Shown here one piece after another: positions 1-12,311 of a stretch of 64,000 nt of DNA (position 1 is its first letter; each line of letters opens with the position of its first letter). A program made the translations under genes and the position numbers. The notes under the pieces were generated by a model. It was not told the DNA's origin, made no database searches, and was given only the letters and a program-made list of their open reading frames with translations. Source of the DNA: Tetragonia tetragonoides (taxonomy: Eukaryota; Streptophyta; Magnoliopsida; Caryophyllales; Aizoaceae). The stretch lies in NCBI GenBank assembly GCA_038025085.1, contig CM076148.1, positions 436,501-500,500 on the forward strand, written 5' to 3'.

Positions 1-841
1 TGCAACTTCCTTCAAATCATTCGCACTGGAAGAAAAGAATTTCAATTAGGAGAGGGAGAGAGAGATAACAACAACACAATGAGTCTTCTCAATTCTCATT
101 TATCACCAATAAGTGAAATCCTAGACTCTTCAAACTCGATCAAAATAGTATATTAGAAGGCTTTTGAGTGAGAATAGCTGCTTCTAAACTGAAAAAAACA
201 GTCTATAGTGTAGCACTTACTAATCTTAAAACTGCAGATAAAATTATCTAGAAAAAAAGGAGCAATAATCTGACGTCAAGGATGTTAGATTTCTAAACCT
301 TAACAGCACTTGTACCCTAATTACTTAACGACAGTTACCAAAAAAACTCTAGTAGAAACAAATTAGACATCTGAAGTCTCTCTTCCCAAAGGTCCTCTTT
401 TGGGAGCGTTTCTAGGCGGTGAAAAGGGGGGCTTTGACATATTCGACTAGTTATTTTTTTGGCATTAGTTCATCTCTCTAGCTCAGCTCATTACAGATTC
501 TTCTTGTTGCACAGGGTAAAAAGAACGAAAAGAAAAAGGGAAATAAAACTAGGTGCTGAAAAACATCCACCCAATCAACTATTAATGGAAAGACAGACGC
601 AGCGCAACCATTTTCAGCCGGGATATGAGGAGCAAATAATAACAAATGATAGGTTATCTCCATAAACAAGCAAAGTTAAATGCCAAGATGGAACATCTGA
701 AATTAAATAGATTGGTATACTCAACATGAAGCTGATGACCAGTACAACATAAACATAGAAGAAACTTTCACAAGAAAAAAAGATATAGGAGATGCAAAGA
801 AAACTAAAAACAGGTTAAAAGAAAAAAGGGGAAGCTCTTAC
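1..841 (-). other. Intron of the eIF4G gene, cut by the window edge
   Basis: No coding sequence is visible here on either strand. The minus-strand exon that ends at 842 is followed by a consensus donor (GTAAG), and the MA3 domain that should continue has not resumed by position 1. The stretch is therefore read as the 5' part of a large intron of more than 840 bases. It is AT-rich with a short GA tract near 50-70. The short open frames in it (for example 459-669 on both strands) have no family resemblance. Confidence 0.7.
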
Positions 842-3800
842 CTGTAGTACTCTTTTATTGCTGCTATAGACATGTCCCGTAAGCGCTCCTCAGAACACAC
901 CTTATCAGACAAGACATTTGGAGCTGGAGATCGTCCTACTTGTGCCACAGGTGGCGTTATTGGCCGTGACCTGTCCAAATTACGGTCAGGATATCTGAAA
1001 TCCCTATTTATGTGACTTGCACTAGGCTCCTGGCTACTAGATTGATCATAAGTAACTGGAGCACTAAATCTTTCTGAGATTGGCCTCGCAAAGTGATCCT
1101 CCCTTGAGCTATATGTTCCACGTTCTGATACAGTACTATAACCATTCAGCCCACCTCCCACTCTTCTAGGATCCCCAAACGATGGAGAAATGTCTAACAA
1201 AGGAGAACTGGACATAGAAGGCTGCCCTCTAAATGCCATCCCCCTAGCAAGACCACCCTGGGGTCCAAGAGTAATTGGTTGATCACTTGATGACCTCTGG
1301 GGCAAAGGAACTGAGAGAGTACGGCTTTCAAAGACATTCCTCTCATCCATTCTAATGTCCTGTGCACCATATCCTCGAAGCTGGGGAGGCATACCTCTGA
1401 AACCACCCCCCTGACCAACTGGAGAAGATAACATAGAACCCCGGGGACCAAAGTCTAATGGTTGGCCCCTTCTCATTCCAGAGTTCATGCTTGGGCCACG
1501 ATTTAATCGAGCAGTTTGTCCATGTCTTTCTTGAGCTGCATCCCTATGAACTTCCTCAATCTTTTTAGGGCCCTCAACCTTCCTCCTCTGTTGCCATTTG
1601 TTTTTCCTCAGATCAATAGCATCCCTTAACATGAACCTTACTCTTGAAGATAGCTTCAGGTTATTGGACAACTGCCTCATGATGTCAAAATATGCATCCA
1701 TGTGCTCCTTGGCTTTGGAATGATCAATCATCTCCCCAATTGTACTCATCAACTTGCACAAAGCTTCAATGTTTTCTTCATCAGGATTTTGATATTGACC
1801 CAACAGCTTCTTTATGCACTCGTGCATTATCCTTTCAGTCAACATCCTCTTCTTGTACAACTCCCCAATCAATCTAATGTTGCCCAACATACGTCTTCGC
1901 ACTTTCAATCTTTTCTCTTCTCTCTCTGCTTCAGACTGTTTAATCTCACCTTCACTATCAGCCTCATTAGCTTCTTTTTCCTCTCTTTCTCCCCTCTCAA
2001 ATTCCTCTTGGCATTTGTTGAGTAGCAACCTCCTGAAAGTGATCTTCTCGTTATCTACACTAAGGTCTGGCAGCTCTGAGGCAAGATGATAGCAGAAGTT
2101 GGCATACATTTCACAGAAAGTTGGCTCCGTCAGAGCTTTGTCAAAGATCTGGGAGATCACCCCACTTAAAGTAACCACATTGTCAATATTAACCTCTTTA
2201 ACTTGCTCAAACAATTTTTCAAAGTTCTGTGGTGTCAGCTTGTTCAGAATGCCCTTCAACTTTCTCTGCTTCGCCTGTTCTTCATCACTGATTTTACCTA
2301 CTTCATACTTCTTCTCGGCTTTGTGCATCACCTGTAAAGGAGTCTGAGGAGCTGGCATTAAACCTTTATTGAAGTTTGTAGCACGTTGCCATCGGTCAGC
2401 ATCAGAGTTATTTCGCTGAATTCCCTGAAAACCCAAGGAATGCATAGGACCAGATAGGATTGCACCAGCAGCTTGAACAGGTCCTTGTGCCCGCGGATTT
2501 CTGAGAACACCATGATTCGGCCCTGGACCATGATTCGGCCCTGGACCAGAACGATACCCCATAGCATTGCTACCATAGGCAAGATCTATCCCTGGAACCC
2601 CACCAGGTGGATAAGGACCAGGTAACTTATTCCATCTGTCAGCTTCCATTGTGCTGCTCCCACGTCGATCAAGACGGGGAGCTCCACCCTGCCTATCCAT
2701 ATTTCTTCCTGGACTAGGATATTCACGATCACCACGAGAAGCGTTGACATTAGCATGTATTAGTAAATCAGCTACATCAGAAGCAATTTCAAAACCTTCT
2801 GGAAGGTCCTTACATTGTTCTGAAAAGGTAAGGAGAAAATCTCTGGAGTACTTTTTTTCTGTAACACCATCTTCATCATGAAGTGAGTCTCCATGGCCCC
2901 CCTTACCTGCAGATTGCAACTTTGGTGTAGAAATGTCAGCAGCATCTTCCCAATCATCAAGCTCGGGTTTACTTTGCTCATCCTCATTATTATGTTTACT
3001 CTGTTCCAGTTCAGCATCAGCCAAAGTCTCCTTCGAGTTACTATCAGAGGTGACATCCATGGCATCTGCATTTTCTTTCTTTTCCTCTGGGCCCTTGTAG
3101 GCCATGTACAAATCAGACGTTGTTCCAAGAGCATCTGCCTTCTGAAGCAATTCTTTCCATTTTTTCTTCCCTCTATTATTCTTGGCCTTGGGATCCAGAG
3201 AGGTTTTACTTGAGGCTGATATAGTTCCCGATGATGAACTAGGTCTCGAATTATCCATGGCTTCTCTATCATTCTCTAAATTTGTATCTGAAAGATTTCC
3301 AGAAACAGATATTGGCTCATTTTCCGACATGACAGATTTTGAGGCATCAGATTCTTCAGAATTGAGGCCATCCGTTATGCCCAATGAACTGTTCAAATCT
3401 GACATATTACCACTGTCAGAGACACATGATGAACCATACTCAAATGACGAAGCTTGTACACGCATCTTGTCACCTTCAATGCAAGAAGTAGCAGATTCAG
3501 ACTCTCGTTGAGAAGCTTCTGTTACCACTGTCACATTTTCAACGTCCTTAGCTATGCCATCTCGATCAGCCTTTTTCAAAGCATCCTCAGCCTTTATGGA
3601 ATTTTCAGAGTCTTGAACTCCCAGAAGTTCCTCATCTCTTTTTCTGGTAACTACAGATTCCATTGTAGATTTTTCTTGCACAGAATCATTTTGCTGATCA
3701 TGCTGACCCTTAGCTGTTGTGTTTACAACATCCTGAGTTTCATGTCTTTCAGATGAATGGGAGAAGCTTTCAGGGCCAAGATCAACACCAGGTACATCAC

Positions 3801-6800
3801 TTGGTGATGCATCACTAATTAAAGGTGATACCTGGACACCCTCCGATACACTATCACCATGTCCTGATAAACTATCGGTCCTTTTAGCTTCAGAGGCCAC
3901 AACCTTAGAAGAATCACCATAGTCCTCAAGAGCAGTTGGGTCAGTCTGCCCACTAACCTGCAGAGGAAATGAATTAAAATAAAGCAAACTACATCAAATC
4001 AACTTGTCCAGTTTCTTGAACAAAATAAAAATGGACCAGCAAAGAAAAAAGGCAAAACCTGATGAGAGGGTTCTGGATGCTTCTGGATGTCCCCAATGGA
4101 GGTAGATTTAAATACAGTCCCCCTCTTGATGTCATCAATATGAGTCCCAGACACTAATTCCCTAGGACTCCCTGTAGGTGCAACAGATGATGCTCCTGTA
4201 TCAGCAGCAATAGAAACCTGAACTTTTGACTTTAGAGAGTAGTTGTCTGCTTTTAGCTCTAAATCCTTTCTAGCACCAGACTCCACTGCTGAATTCAAAA
4301 GTTTTTGTGGCTCAACTTTTTTGACAGCTGTGGGCTCCATGATCTTCTCACCAACAACACCGCCAGCTGCTTTAACAGTGACAGGGGTAGAGGTTGATTG
4401 TACTGAAGGTACCATATGCTGAACATCCCGGACATTATTCGAATTAGACAAGACTGGACTGCCATGCATCACAGTCCCGCTTGTGCTGACAGAAACAGTA
4501 TTTGAAGCAGCATGGTATGCTTGGGTAACAGGATAGTTAAACCTAGGCGTCTGAGAGCCAACAGTTAACTGTGTACTACTCAAAGGAAGAGAGCTCTGTG
4601 CTGGGAAAAAGGGGGGGCCAGCAGTATACGAGTTCGAATAATAGCCAATAGGATGTGTTGTTGTATAGGCCGGCGAAGATTGAGACTGTGGAGGCCCACT
4701 AAGGTGAGGCCTTGATCCAGATGAAACACCATCCCTATTATCCAATCTCAGTTCCTCATGGGTATCCGGATGTGTTATCTTTACCGTCTTACGAGCGCTA
4801 CCATAATTCCCAGCCTGCTGCTGATTAAACTGAGTAGGCATGTTCACTCCTAAATTGCCTAGTTGATGGGGAAGCTGGGGTCCCATTTGAGGGTTGAAGG
4901 CCAAGTTCTGACCTTGATGCATAATTCCTTGAGGCTGCATAAGATGATGTTGAGGACCAGGCACAAAGACCTGCTGTGGAACTAGAGCGGGATTTCCCAT
5001 CTGTAAAGGCACTTGTATTGGCATTTGAAGTGAACTAGTAGCCATGCCTTGAGATTGGATTTGTGGACTGGGTCCACCGAACTGCATAGAAACTGTAGGC
5101 TGGTGATAAGGTAATGGCATAGAAATTGCTGCCATAGGAAGAGCAGAGGGCTTCTGTATTTGTGTTGGAGGAGATACAGAGGCCACTTGCACATCTCTTT
5201 TGGCCTTTGATTCTGTATATGTCTCTTGAGTAAAAGGCTTCTCACTTGGAGCAGCATTCTTTTTAGGCCCCTCCGGCTTTGGGGCAGATGGTAATGGAGC
5301 TGGGGGCACAATTTTTGAAGCATCACGACGAGCCTGTATGGGCGAATTCAAACAATCACAAGTGCCAGCAATTAAATTCAGTCACGTAATGGAAAGAGAT
5401 AAAAGCACAATAAAGCTAGTGTTCAGATCAGTAAAATAAAACCAAGCATCTAAAGACATGTCGCAAAGTCTGTGAAGCATTTTCTACAGCACCATGTTCA
5501 AGTAAAAATCAGATTAAATAGCAAACACGAACTGCATCAACTGAAAAAGATGCCTCTTTGCTTTAACAGAAAATATCCATAATTTATGATCTCAAAGCAT
5601 GCCAATATATTCATCCTCTACAGTTACCGAGCTCTGTAACTGGACAATACCAGACAAAGACATCGGAAACTAAAACTGAAAGATTCAGGGAAAAATGCAG
5701 CAGACAGGTGAAATTGCGTAAAGAGCAACATGACAAATCAACAGCAAATGAAGAAATAGAGGCAACAAACCTGATCACGCTTTTGCTCATCCAAATTAGG
5801 AGGAGCTGAGCTAGTTCGAGCAGGTACCTATTGAGAAAACACAAAGCATGACCATAAGCAGACACATTCAAAGTTTTGAGTTTGACAAAAACTACAATGA
5901 GATAATGCAGCTTTCAGGCAGTTGAGATGACAAACCACAAACCTGCATGCCATTCATGAAACCCGGACTTATGGACCCAAATTGGAGAGAAAATCCCTTG
6001 CCTCCTTCTCCTAAGAGAAAGAAAGTAAAGAACAAGAAGAAGAAAAACAAGGGTCAAACACATTTCAAGAAACTCAGGTCATGTACTGAGCTACTAAACT
6101 TGATCACAAAGAAAACAATAAAAAGGTAAAGCAATGAGATACCCTTTGCAGGGGTGGAAGGCGCGGTAGAATCCGAAGTCGTGGAGGATGATTGTGAAGT
6201 CGGTGCTCTCGGAAGAGGTCGAGTGCTCTTCTGAGCTGATGCATCAACAGGCTTTGTAATGGCAGCTGGAGCTGGTGCATTGGACACTCCTGAAGTATCG
6301 AAGGAACCAAAACCAAACAAAATTATTCTGGTGTTTACAACAATAATTAACAGTAATAATGGGTCAAGCTGTTCTTAGTCTAGTTACAATGAATGAAAAC
6401 ATATCAGAAGTAAAAGAAAATAGGGGGAGGGTACAAAAGGATGTTGAACTCCCCATATTAAAAATGAACCCACCGTGCAATGCAGAGTGTACATGGCCAC
6501 CATTCTCTACAGAACGAACACCACCGGCAGTGATAGAATCCGATGAATTGACAGGGCCATATGTTGCCTTTGATTGCCCACCTTGAGCATTATGAGTCTT
6601 CTTAAAACTACAAATATCAAAATCACCAATAATAAAAATAATATTTAACACAAAACCCCTTTCAATCAATTGAGTCCAATCACTTCATAATACAATTTAC
6701 AGAAAATAGTAATACAGTCCCAAATCACACTATAAGGCCAATGATACACACACACTGAATAATCAGAAACCCTAATTATTGAACCAACCTTTAAATAATA

Positions 6801-7028
6801 AAAGCAAACCCTAAAATAAAATAAAAAAAATTACCTGCGGTTGGTAGAAACCGAGGGGCCAGTGGTGGTGGGGCCGGGTACGCCTCCGCCGCCTCTGCCG
6901 CCTCTGCCTCGGCCGCCGGTAAAGGTCCTATGCTGACCACCACCAGCAAAGGTGTTACCAGATCGATTACCACCTGGTTTTCTGAACTGTGAATCACACT
7001 TCTCCGACCTTGATTGAGGGAGGGACAT
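842..7028 (-). CDS. EIF4G: Eukaryotic translation initiation factor 4G (3' end outside window)
   Basis: Scaffold subunit of the cap-binding eIF4F complex in the cytosol; it bridges eIF4E, eIF4A and eIF3. Seven exons fit in frame with GT-AG borders: 7028-6835, 6607-6474, 6289-6143, 6010-5943, 5827-5771, 5333-4059 and 3957-842, encoding about 1663 residues so far. The start MSLPQSRSEK matches the family N-terminus, so the ATG at 7028 is preferred over the upstream in-frame one. Family signatures are FGSISPGFMNGMQ, PARTSSAPPNLDEQKRDQ, the eIF4E-binding motif YSRDFLL (about residue 994), an MIF4G domain (about 1190-1410, starting LKGILNKLTPQNF) and the first helix of the MA3 domain (EERLRDMSIAAIKEYY) at the window-side end. 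The length and Ser/Gln-rich N-terminal half fit eIF4G, not the short eIFiso4G. Confidence 0.95.
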
Positions 7029-7401
7029 ATAGGCCCTCAAACCTCCCACCAGAAAAATTTAATCTTTTTCTCTTTTTTACCTTTACACAGATCACCAAAT
7101 CAAAAACCCATTAAGATCAGTCGCCAAAAACACAAATTTCACAAATATATCATTCAAGCTAATCAACAACTCACTAACTGATAGACATAATTAAAGGCAG
7201 ACATAGAGAGGGTGAAAAATTAGGGTTTGTGAATAACATGCAATGCGGATTAAAATTCAGGGGTAGGGTACATAAGTAAGAAGTGAAGAAGAGAGAGATA
7301 AATTATAATTAGGGTTTCTAAAAAAGGGCAGAGATTGGCGGGAACAACCATGGAGACACACACTGTGATAGAGAGAGGTGAGGAGAGAAGAAGAAGAATA
7401 C

Positions 7402-7407
7402 CTGTGA

Positions 7408-7453
<46 letters not shown>

Positions 7454-7490
7454 TGTGTTGTTGTTGATGTTGCGGGGAGTGTTGTGCTGT
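7402..7490 (-). promoter_or_regulatory. Likely 5' leader exon of eIF4G with a CT/GA microsatellite
   Basis: On the minus strand a pyrimidine tract of about 17 CT units (7417-7450) is followed by a good donor (CACAG|GTATTC) ending the exon at 7402. This is the usual look of a plant 5' UTR exon with an intron before the start-codon exon. The transcription start is not determined, and the leader intron would run to just upstream of 7028. Confidence 0.5.
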
Positions 7491-8737
7491 TATTTTTCTC
7501 ATATACTCTACTAGCGAGGCCAAACTTGGGCTTCGAATGTTTGTTCTATTTCCTCTCTCTATACCCTTTTAACTCTTTCTTCCTACCAAGTTACCAAATA
7601 CACCAACTCCTATATTTTCCAATTCTATATCATTTCCAATTTTGAATTCCAATTCCAATTCCAATTCAACTGGATCAAAAATTGAATGGTGGGACATGAC
7701 CCTATATTTATAAAAGTTCAAAAAAAAAATATCAACTGACACAAAAAGTAACACTTAAGAGTAATTATTAAAGTGATATTAACTTTGATTTTTCGATATG
7801 GAGTTGAGAAATGTATAAATTGTATACAACTTTGTGTTTTCTTTTCTTTTCTTTATTATAGTGCAAAACTTGTATTATATTACATGAGTGTTTAAGTTTT
7901 TTGAACTTTTAGGTAGGTTAGGTAAACAAAGTGCAAAAACTATTTATAACAGAATGGAATAGGCGGCATCCACAACTTTTGATCATAGAAAAATATTTCC
8001 GCACTCGAAACCGAAATGACTCATGCTTAAAGTGAATGATTTAAATTTATGACTCTGATTGAAGCTCATACGACATGGAGTTTGGTGCGGGTAGCACAGT
8101 GAAGCACCCCCCACTTATTCCCAGCAAAGAATATGAGTTCATGTCTCATTTAAAACAGTTGGAAGTTACTTTGTCATTAAAAACAAAAAAACTCATACAA
8201 CATGTACAAACATATCAAAATCGAATAAATATAATGAAAACATATTTTACTTCAAGTAGGGTTGGGAATTGGGATTTATAATGGAACTGATGTTGTAATT
8301 ATACTTAGGTGAATAAACACTTTAAATCGAAATGTAAAAATTTCTCAAATGAGCAAATTTGTGTGAGACCAACCCACAATAAAATGAGGTCGCTAATTAA
8401 AAAGGTAAGGGTCAATTGTGATGAACGAGACTCTTATTTTTTTTACTCAAAAGTAACCCTTATCTCACTAAAAGTTACGGAAAAACCCGTATTATACAAG
8501 CATTAGATTGACAAATGGAAGCTTCCCAGTCCAAGACTCCCAACTCCCACTCTAGCGATAGCTCACTCAAAAAATTCCTACCTAACTCAATAAACTCACA
8601 AGTACATTGCAGGTTTATATGAAATTGAAGAGACCATTAAGTGTTGGAAGTTCTTGGAACTTACAAATTTTTCTCGTTTTTAATTAGTTCCAGCATCTCA
8701 TGTTCTTGGTAATCATTTATGCATTTATCTTTGGCTG
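7491..8737. other. Intergenic, AT-rich
   Basis: Shared upstream space of the divergent eIF4G and PPR genes. There are runs of AATTCC-type short repeats near 7620-7670. No open frame with family resemblance, RNA gene or clear transposon end was seen. Confidence 0.5.
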
Positions 8738-10588
8738 ATGAACCAAATATTGATCAAACGTTACATATCCACATGCAGTCCATTAATAGAAACCTCATCA
8801 TCAGAGTTATTATACACCAAACTCAAAGATTTGGTTGAAAACCAGAAAGGGCACTTCTATCAAGCATTGTCCCTTTTCAAACAACTTCATCACTCTTCTT
8901 CTATAATCACCACTTACCCCATCACTCCCATTCTTCCCTCTCTCATCAAAGCCTCCTCTTTTTTTCATTCTCACAATAATGTTGGTCTTCAACTCCACTC
9001 TCTCGCCATTAAAACAGCTTATTCTTCTGATCTTGTTGTATCAAACTCCCTTATCACCATGTATGCTAAATTCTGCAACGTCGTATATGCACGCTGAGTG
9101 TTCGACGAAATGCCTCACAGAGACCAAATCTCTTGGAATTCCATGATTAATTGCTATATCCAAAATGGGTGTTTCGTCCAAGCGATTGATGTGTTCAAGA
9201 GGATGTACTGTGGTGGTTATTTGCCAAAACCTGAGTTAACTGCAAGTCTTTTGTCAGTGTGTAGTAGGGTGGGGTTGATAAGACTTGGGAGAGATATTCA
9301 TGGCTTTGTTGTTGTCAGTGGGATGATAGAGGAATCCATTTTTCTCCCCACCGCTATTATAGACTTGTACACTAGATATGGTGATTTGCAGCTGGCTTTT
9401 CATGTTTTTAATAAAATGGAGGTGAAAAATGAAGTGTCTTGGACAGCCATGATCAGGGGATGTACTGCCAATCATGAACACTGGATGGCGCTGGATTGCT
9501 TCTTTAATATGCAGGCCGAAGGTCTCAAACCCAATCGAGTAACACTAATCTCAATCATGCCAGCTTGTGCTGAATTGTGCTCGATCCGACATGGGAAAGA
9601 GATTCATGGATATGCCTTTCGTTATGGCTTTGAATCAGAGCCCTGCTTCTCAGCTGCCCTTATGCACCTGTACTGTCAATATGGGGGATCAAGGGCATCA
9701 CAGATTGCTCGACTTATTATGGAACGATCAACTAAGAGAGATGTCGTGATGTGGAGTTCGGTTATAGGAAGTTATGCTAGGAATGGAGATGTCAAGGAAG
9801 CAATGAGAAATTTCAGCCGAATGCAAATGGAGGGAATCATGCCAAACTCTGTCACTCTTCTGGCAATGGTTTCTGCTTGCACTGACCAAGTTTCTCTAAG
9901 TTATGGACAAGCAATTCATTCTTACGCCCTCAAATCTGGCTTATTTTGCGATACTAGTGTTGGAAATTCCCTAATAACCATGTACTCCAAGTGTGGCTGC
10001 CTAGCTGAATCGAAGCTGATATTCACAGAAATGCCAGCAAAAGATTCTGTTTCATGGAGCACGCTTATTGGTGCCCATGGTACTAACGGCTGTGGTATAG
10101 AAGCGCTGCATATCTACAATGGCATGAAGGCGAGAGGGGTTGAAGCAGACTCAATTACGCTCCTTGCTCCACTAACAGCTTGCAACCATACTGGGCTTGT
10201 AGAAGAGGGCCAAGAACTGTTTCATGAGATGATCAAAGAGAACAAGAACCTGTTAGGCATAGAACATTATGCTTGTCAAATTGATCTTCTTGGAAGAGCA
10301 GGGAGAATCGAGGCGGCCTGTGAAGTTGTGAGGCAAATGCCTCTTACGCCAAGCGCCAAGATTTGGAGCTCTCTTGTGTCAGCATGCATGGACCATGGAA
10401 GGTTAGAAGCTGCGGAGATGCTAGCACATGAGTTGATCAAGCTGGAGCCAAAGAATGCAGCAAACCTTAAATTGTTAGCTGTGGTTTATGCAAAATCTAA
10501 TGATTGGCATAGTGTAGAAGCACTGTGGAGATTTATGAAAGCAAAGGGGTTGAAGAAGAGCAGTGGGTTTAGCAAAATTAAGGTTTAA
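8738..10588 (+). pseudogene. At4g31070-like PPR protein gene with one in-frame stop
   Basis: One continuous frame of 617 codons from ATG 8738 to TAA 10588, interrupted only by TGA at 9095-9097. The protein is a PLS-type PPR protein, a family that binds organellar RNA. PPR units are visible throughout (VVSNSLITMYAKF, ISWNSMINCYIQNG, VSWTAMIRGC, VVMWSSVIGSYARNG, SVSWSTLIGAHG), followed by an E-type C-terminus with no DYW domain. From memory it resembles Arabidopsis At4g31070, mitochondrial (shared FHVF..MEVKNEVSWTAMI). At the stop the relatives read R/K-VFDEM; here it is CGC TGA GTG TTC, so a CGA arginine codon turned into TGA by one CpG transition is likely. Everything else is open, so this is either a recent pseudogene or null allele, or a base-call error. 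A shorter product from ATG 9110 is conceivable but would lose the N-terminal targeting region. Confidence 0.8.
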
Positions 10589-12311
10589 GATATCCACTTG
10601 TAACCAAGGCAATTTTGCAGATTGAGTAGAGATTCATATACCAGTGCACTATTAATATGTTGCATAATTGTGTAGCACTATTAGTTATGTGATGTATAAC
10701 TTGTATGCCATTAACTTGTATGCATGGATTGTCAAATCAGATATCTTATAAAACTGTTACACAAATTTGGTGTAAAACTGTCGAGAATCTCATTTTAAGA
10801 AAAACTTCAAATATATGCACAGTTGTTGTCCACTTGTAAATATTGATCATGAGATCAAGTGATCAACAAGTGGTTTTACCAACTAATCATCTGTAAAGTA
10901 AAGATACCACGAGGATTGCTACTACTAAGTTGACAAAACAAATAGCACGATTTGTCCCACTAGATATAAAAAGAGCTCCTTTGATTTATACAGTTGTTCT
11001 GTTACAGCGCCAAACACAATTACAAATTGAGTGAGTTTGTTAGATGGAAGACTACTGTTAGCATGAGTGGATGCTTCTAGATATAATTTGAAGCAGGTGA
11101 AAGATGCTGCAAAGATGTCAGTCATACAGAGAAGCTTTAACAAGACCAGAGCAAAATCCATCTGCAAATCTTTAATCCCGCTGCTTCTCCGTTAATATAC
11201 ACAATTTTGGACTTCTCCGTTAAATCCATCCAAAGGCCAGCAGCTACATATCAACAAATTAAGGCCAAAATCTTCAACTTCAAGAAGCGATAGGACAAGC
11301 AACTTTGAAATTTCTACAACATATGTGAAGGAAGAAGAAAGAGTTTGAAAAAGTAAGCACAGATTACCTCTTGGGTAATGTTTGGGAATCGAACAACACA
11401 ACAGCAAAACACTTCTGCTGTGGTGGTGTCCTGCCAAAGCAGTTTCTGCATTAAATCAACACATTGAGATTAAAAATCACCAACTCCAAGAATAATGAAG
11501 TAGCATTACAAAATGGGGTTGCCAATACAGGATATCATATGGCAGACTCATAAACAGGCCAGCCAGCCAAAAGTAGCCTCAATTCGACAAAACATATTCC
11601 TGAAAACTGAAATCAAGAACAAAGCGATTGATATAGACTAACTCACAACCCCAGCTAAACACCGTTCATTAGGTATGTTGTCAAACAACTGATTCCTACC
11701 TAATTCCACACTCCACTGTTTCACCAAAAGAGGAGCGGTGGGGGACTTCCAATGCTTTATCTGCACTCTGAAGTCTGAAGTATGCCAAGAAGCACTAATG
11801 CATTGCAAACAAAGTAACCACACAAGGTGAAAACAAAGACTGATCTATTGAAGTCAACAGACATACAGCTTTAAGATTGGTACGATCAGCTTCTGCATTT
11901 ATACACATTTTCACCTTGTGGTGACAAATTTGTGCAAGTTAAACAAATATCAGATGTAGATTATCCACAACCATCTAACCAAGCTCCACGACAACTTGGA
12001 TTGTAAAAAGATTGGGGCCTTCAGTATAATACAAGTGAAACTAATGGGACCAAATGATTCATGTGCTTGTTCACCAAGCACAATCAATTCAGCAGAAAGA
12101 TTTACTGCTGAAATGCTAAATACAATGTTCCATTCATCATGCTAGATGCATAATCTGCAATTTGAGCTCAATATATTCAAATTTGAACAAATTATAAAGT
12201 GTCTCCTTCGCGTTTGATTGGAGGTTTGATTAATTACCTTGCAAGGAAACTTCTGACATACAGGAACTCAGGGCTTTGGTGCCGTCATCATGATGCATAC
12301 CACACCCCAGA
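10589..12311. other. Intergenic between convergent PPR genes
   Basis: This holds the 3' flanks of the plus-strand PPR gene and the minus-strand MTL1-like gene. The open frames here (for example 10925-11167 and 11192-11437, minus) are short and have no family signature. Part may be 3' UTR of the MTL1-like gene, but I could not settle polyadenylation or splicing. Confidence 0.45.

Noticed and set aside
8075..8281. Possible SINE head (GGTAGCACAGTGAAGC) near 8090
   Set aside because: The B-box is too degenerate and there is no tail or target duplication.
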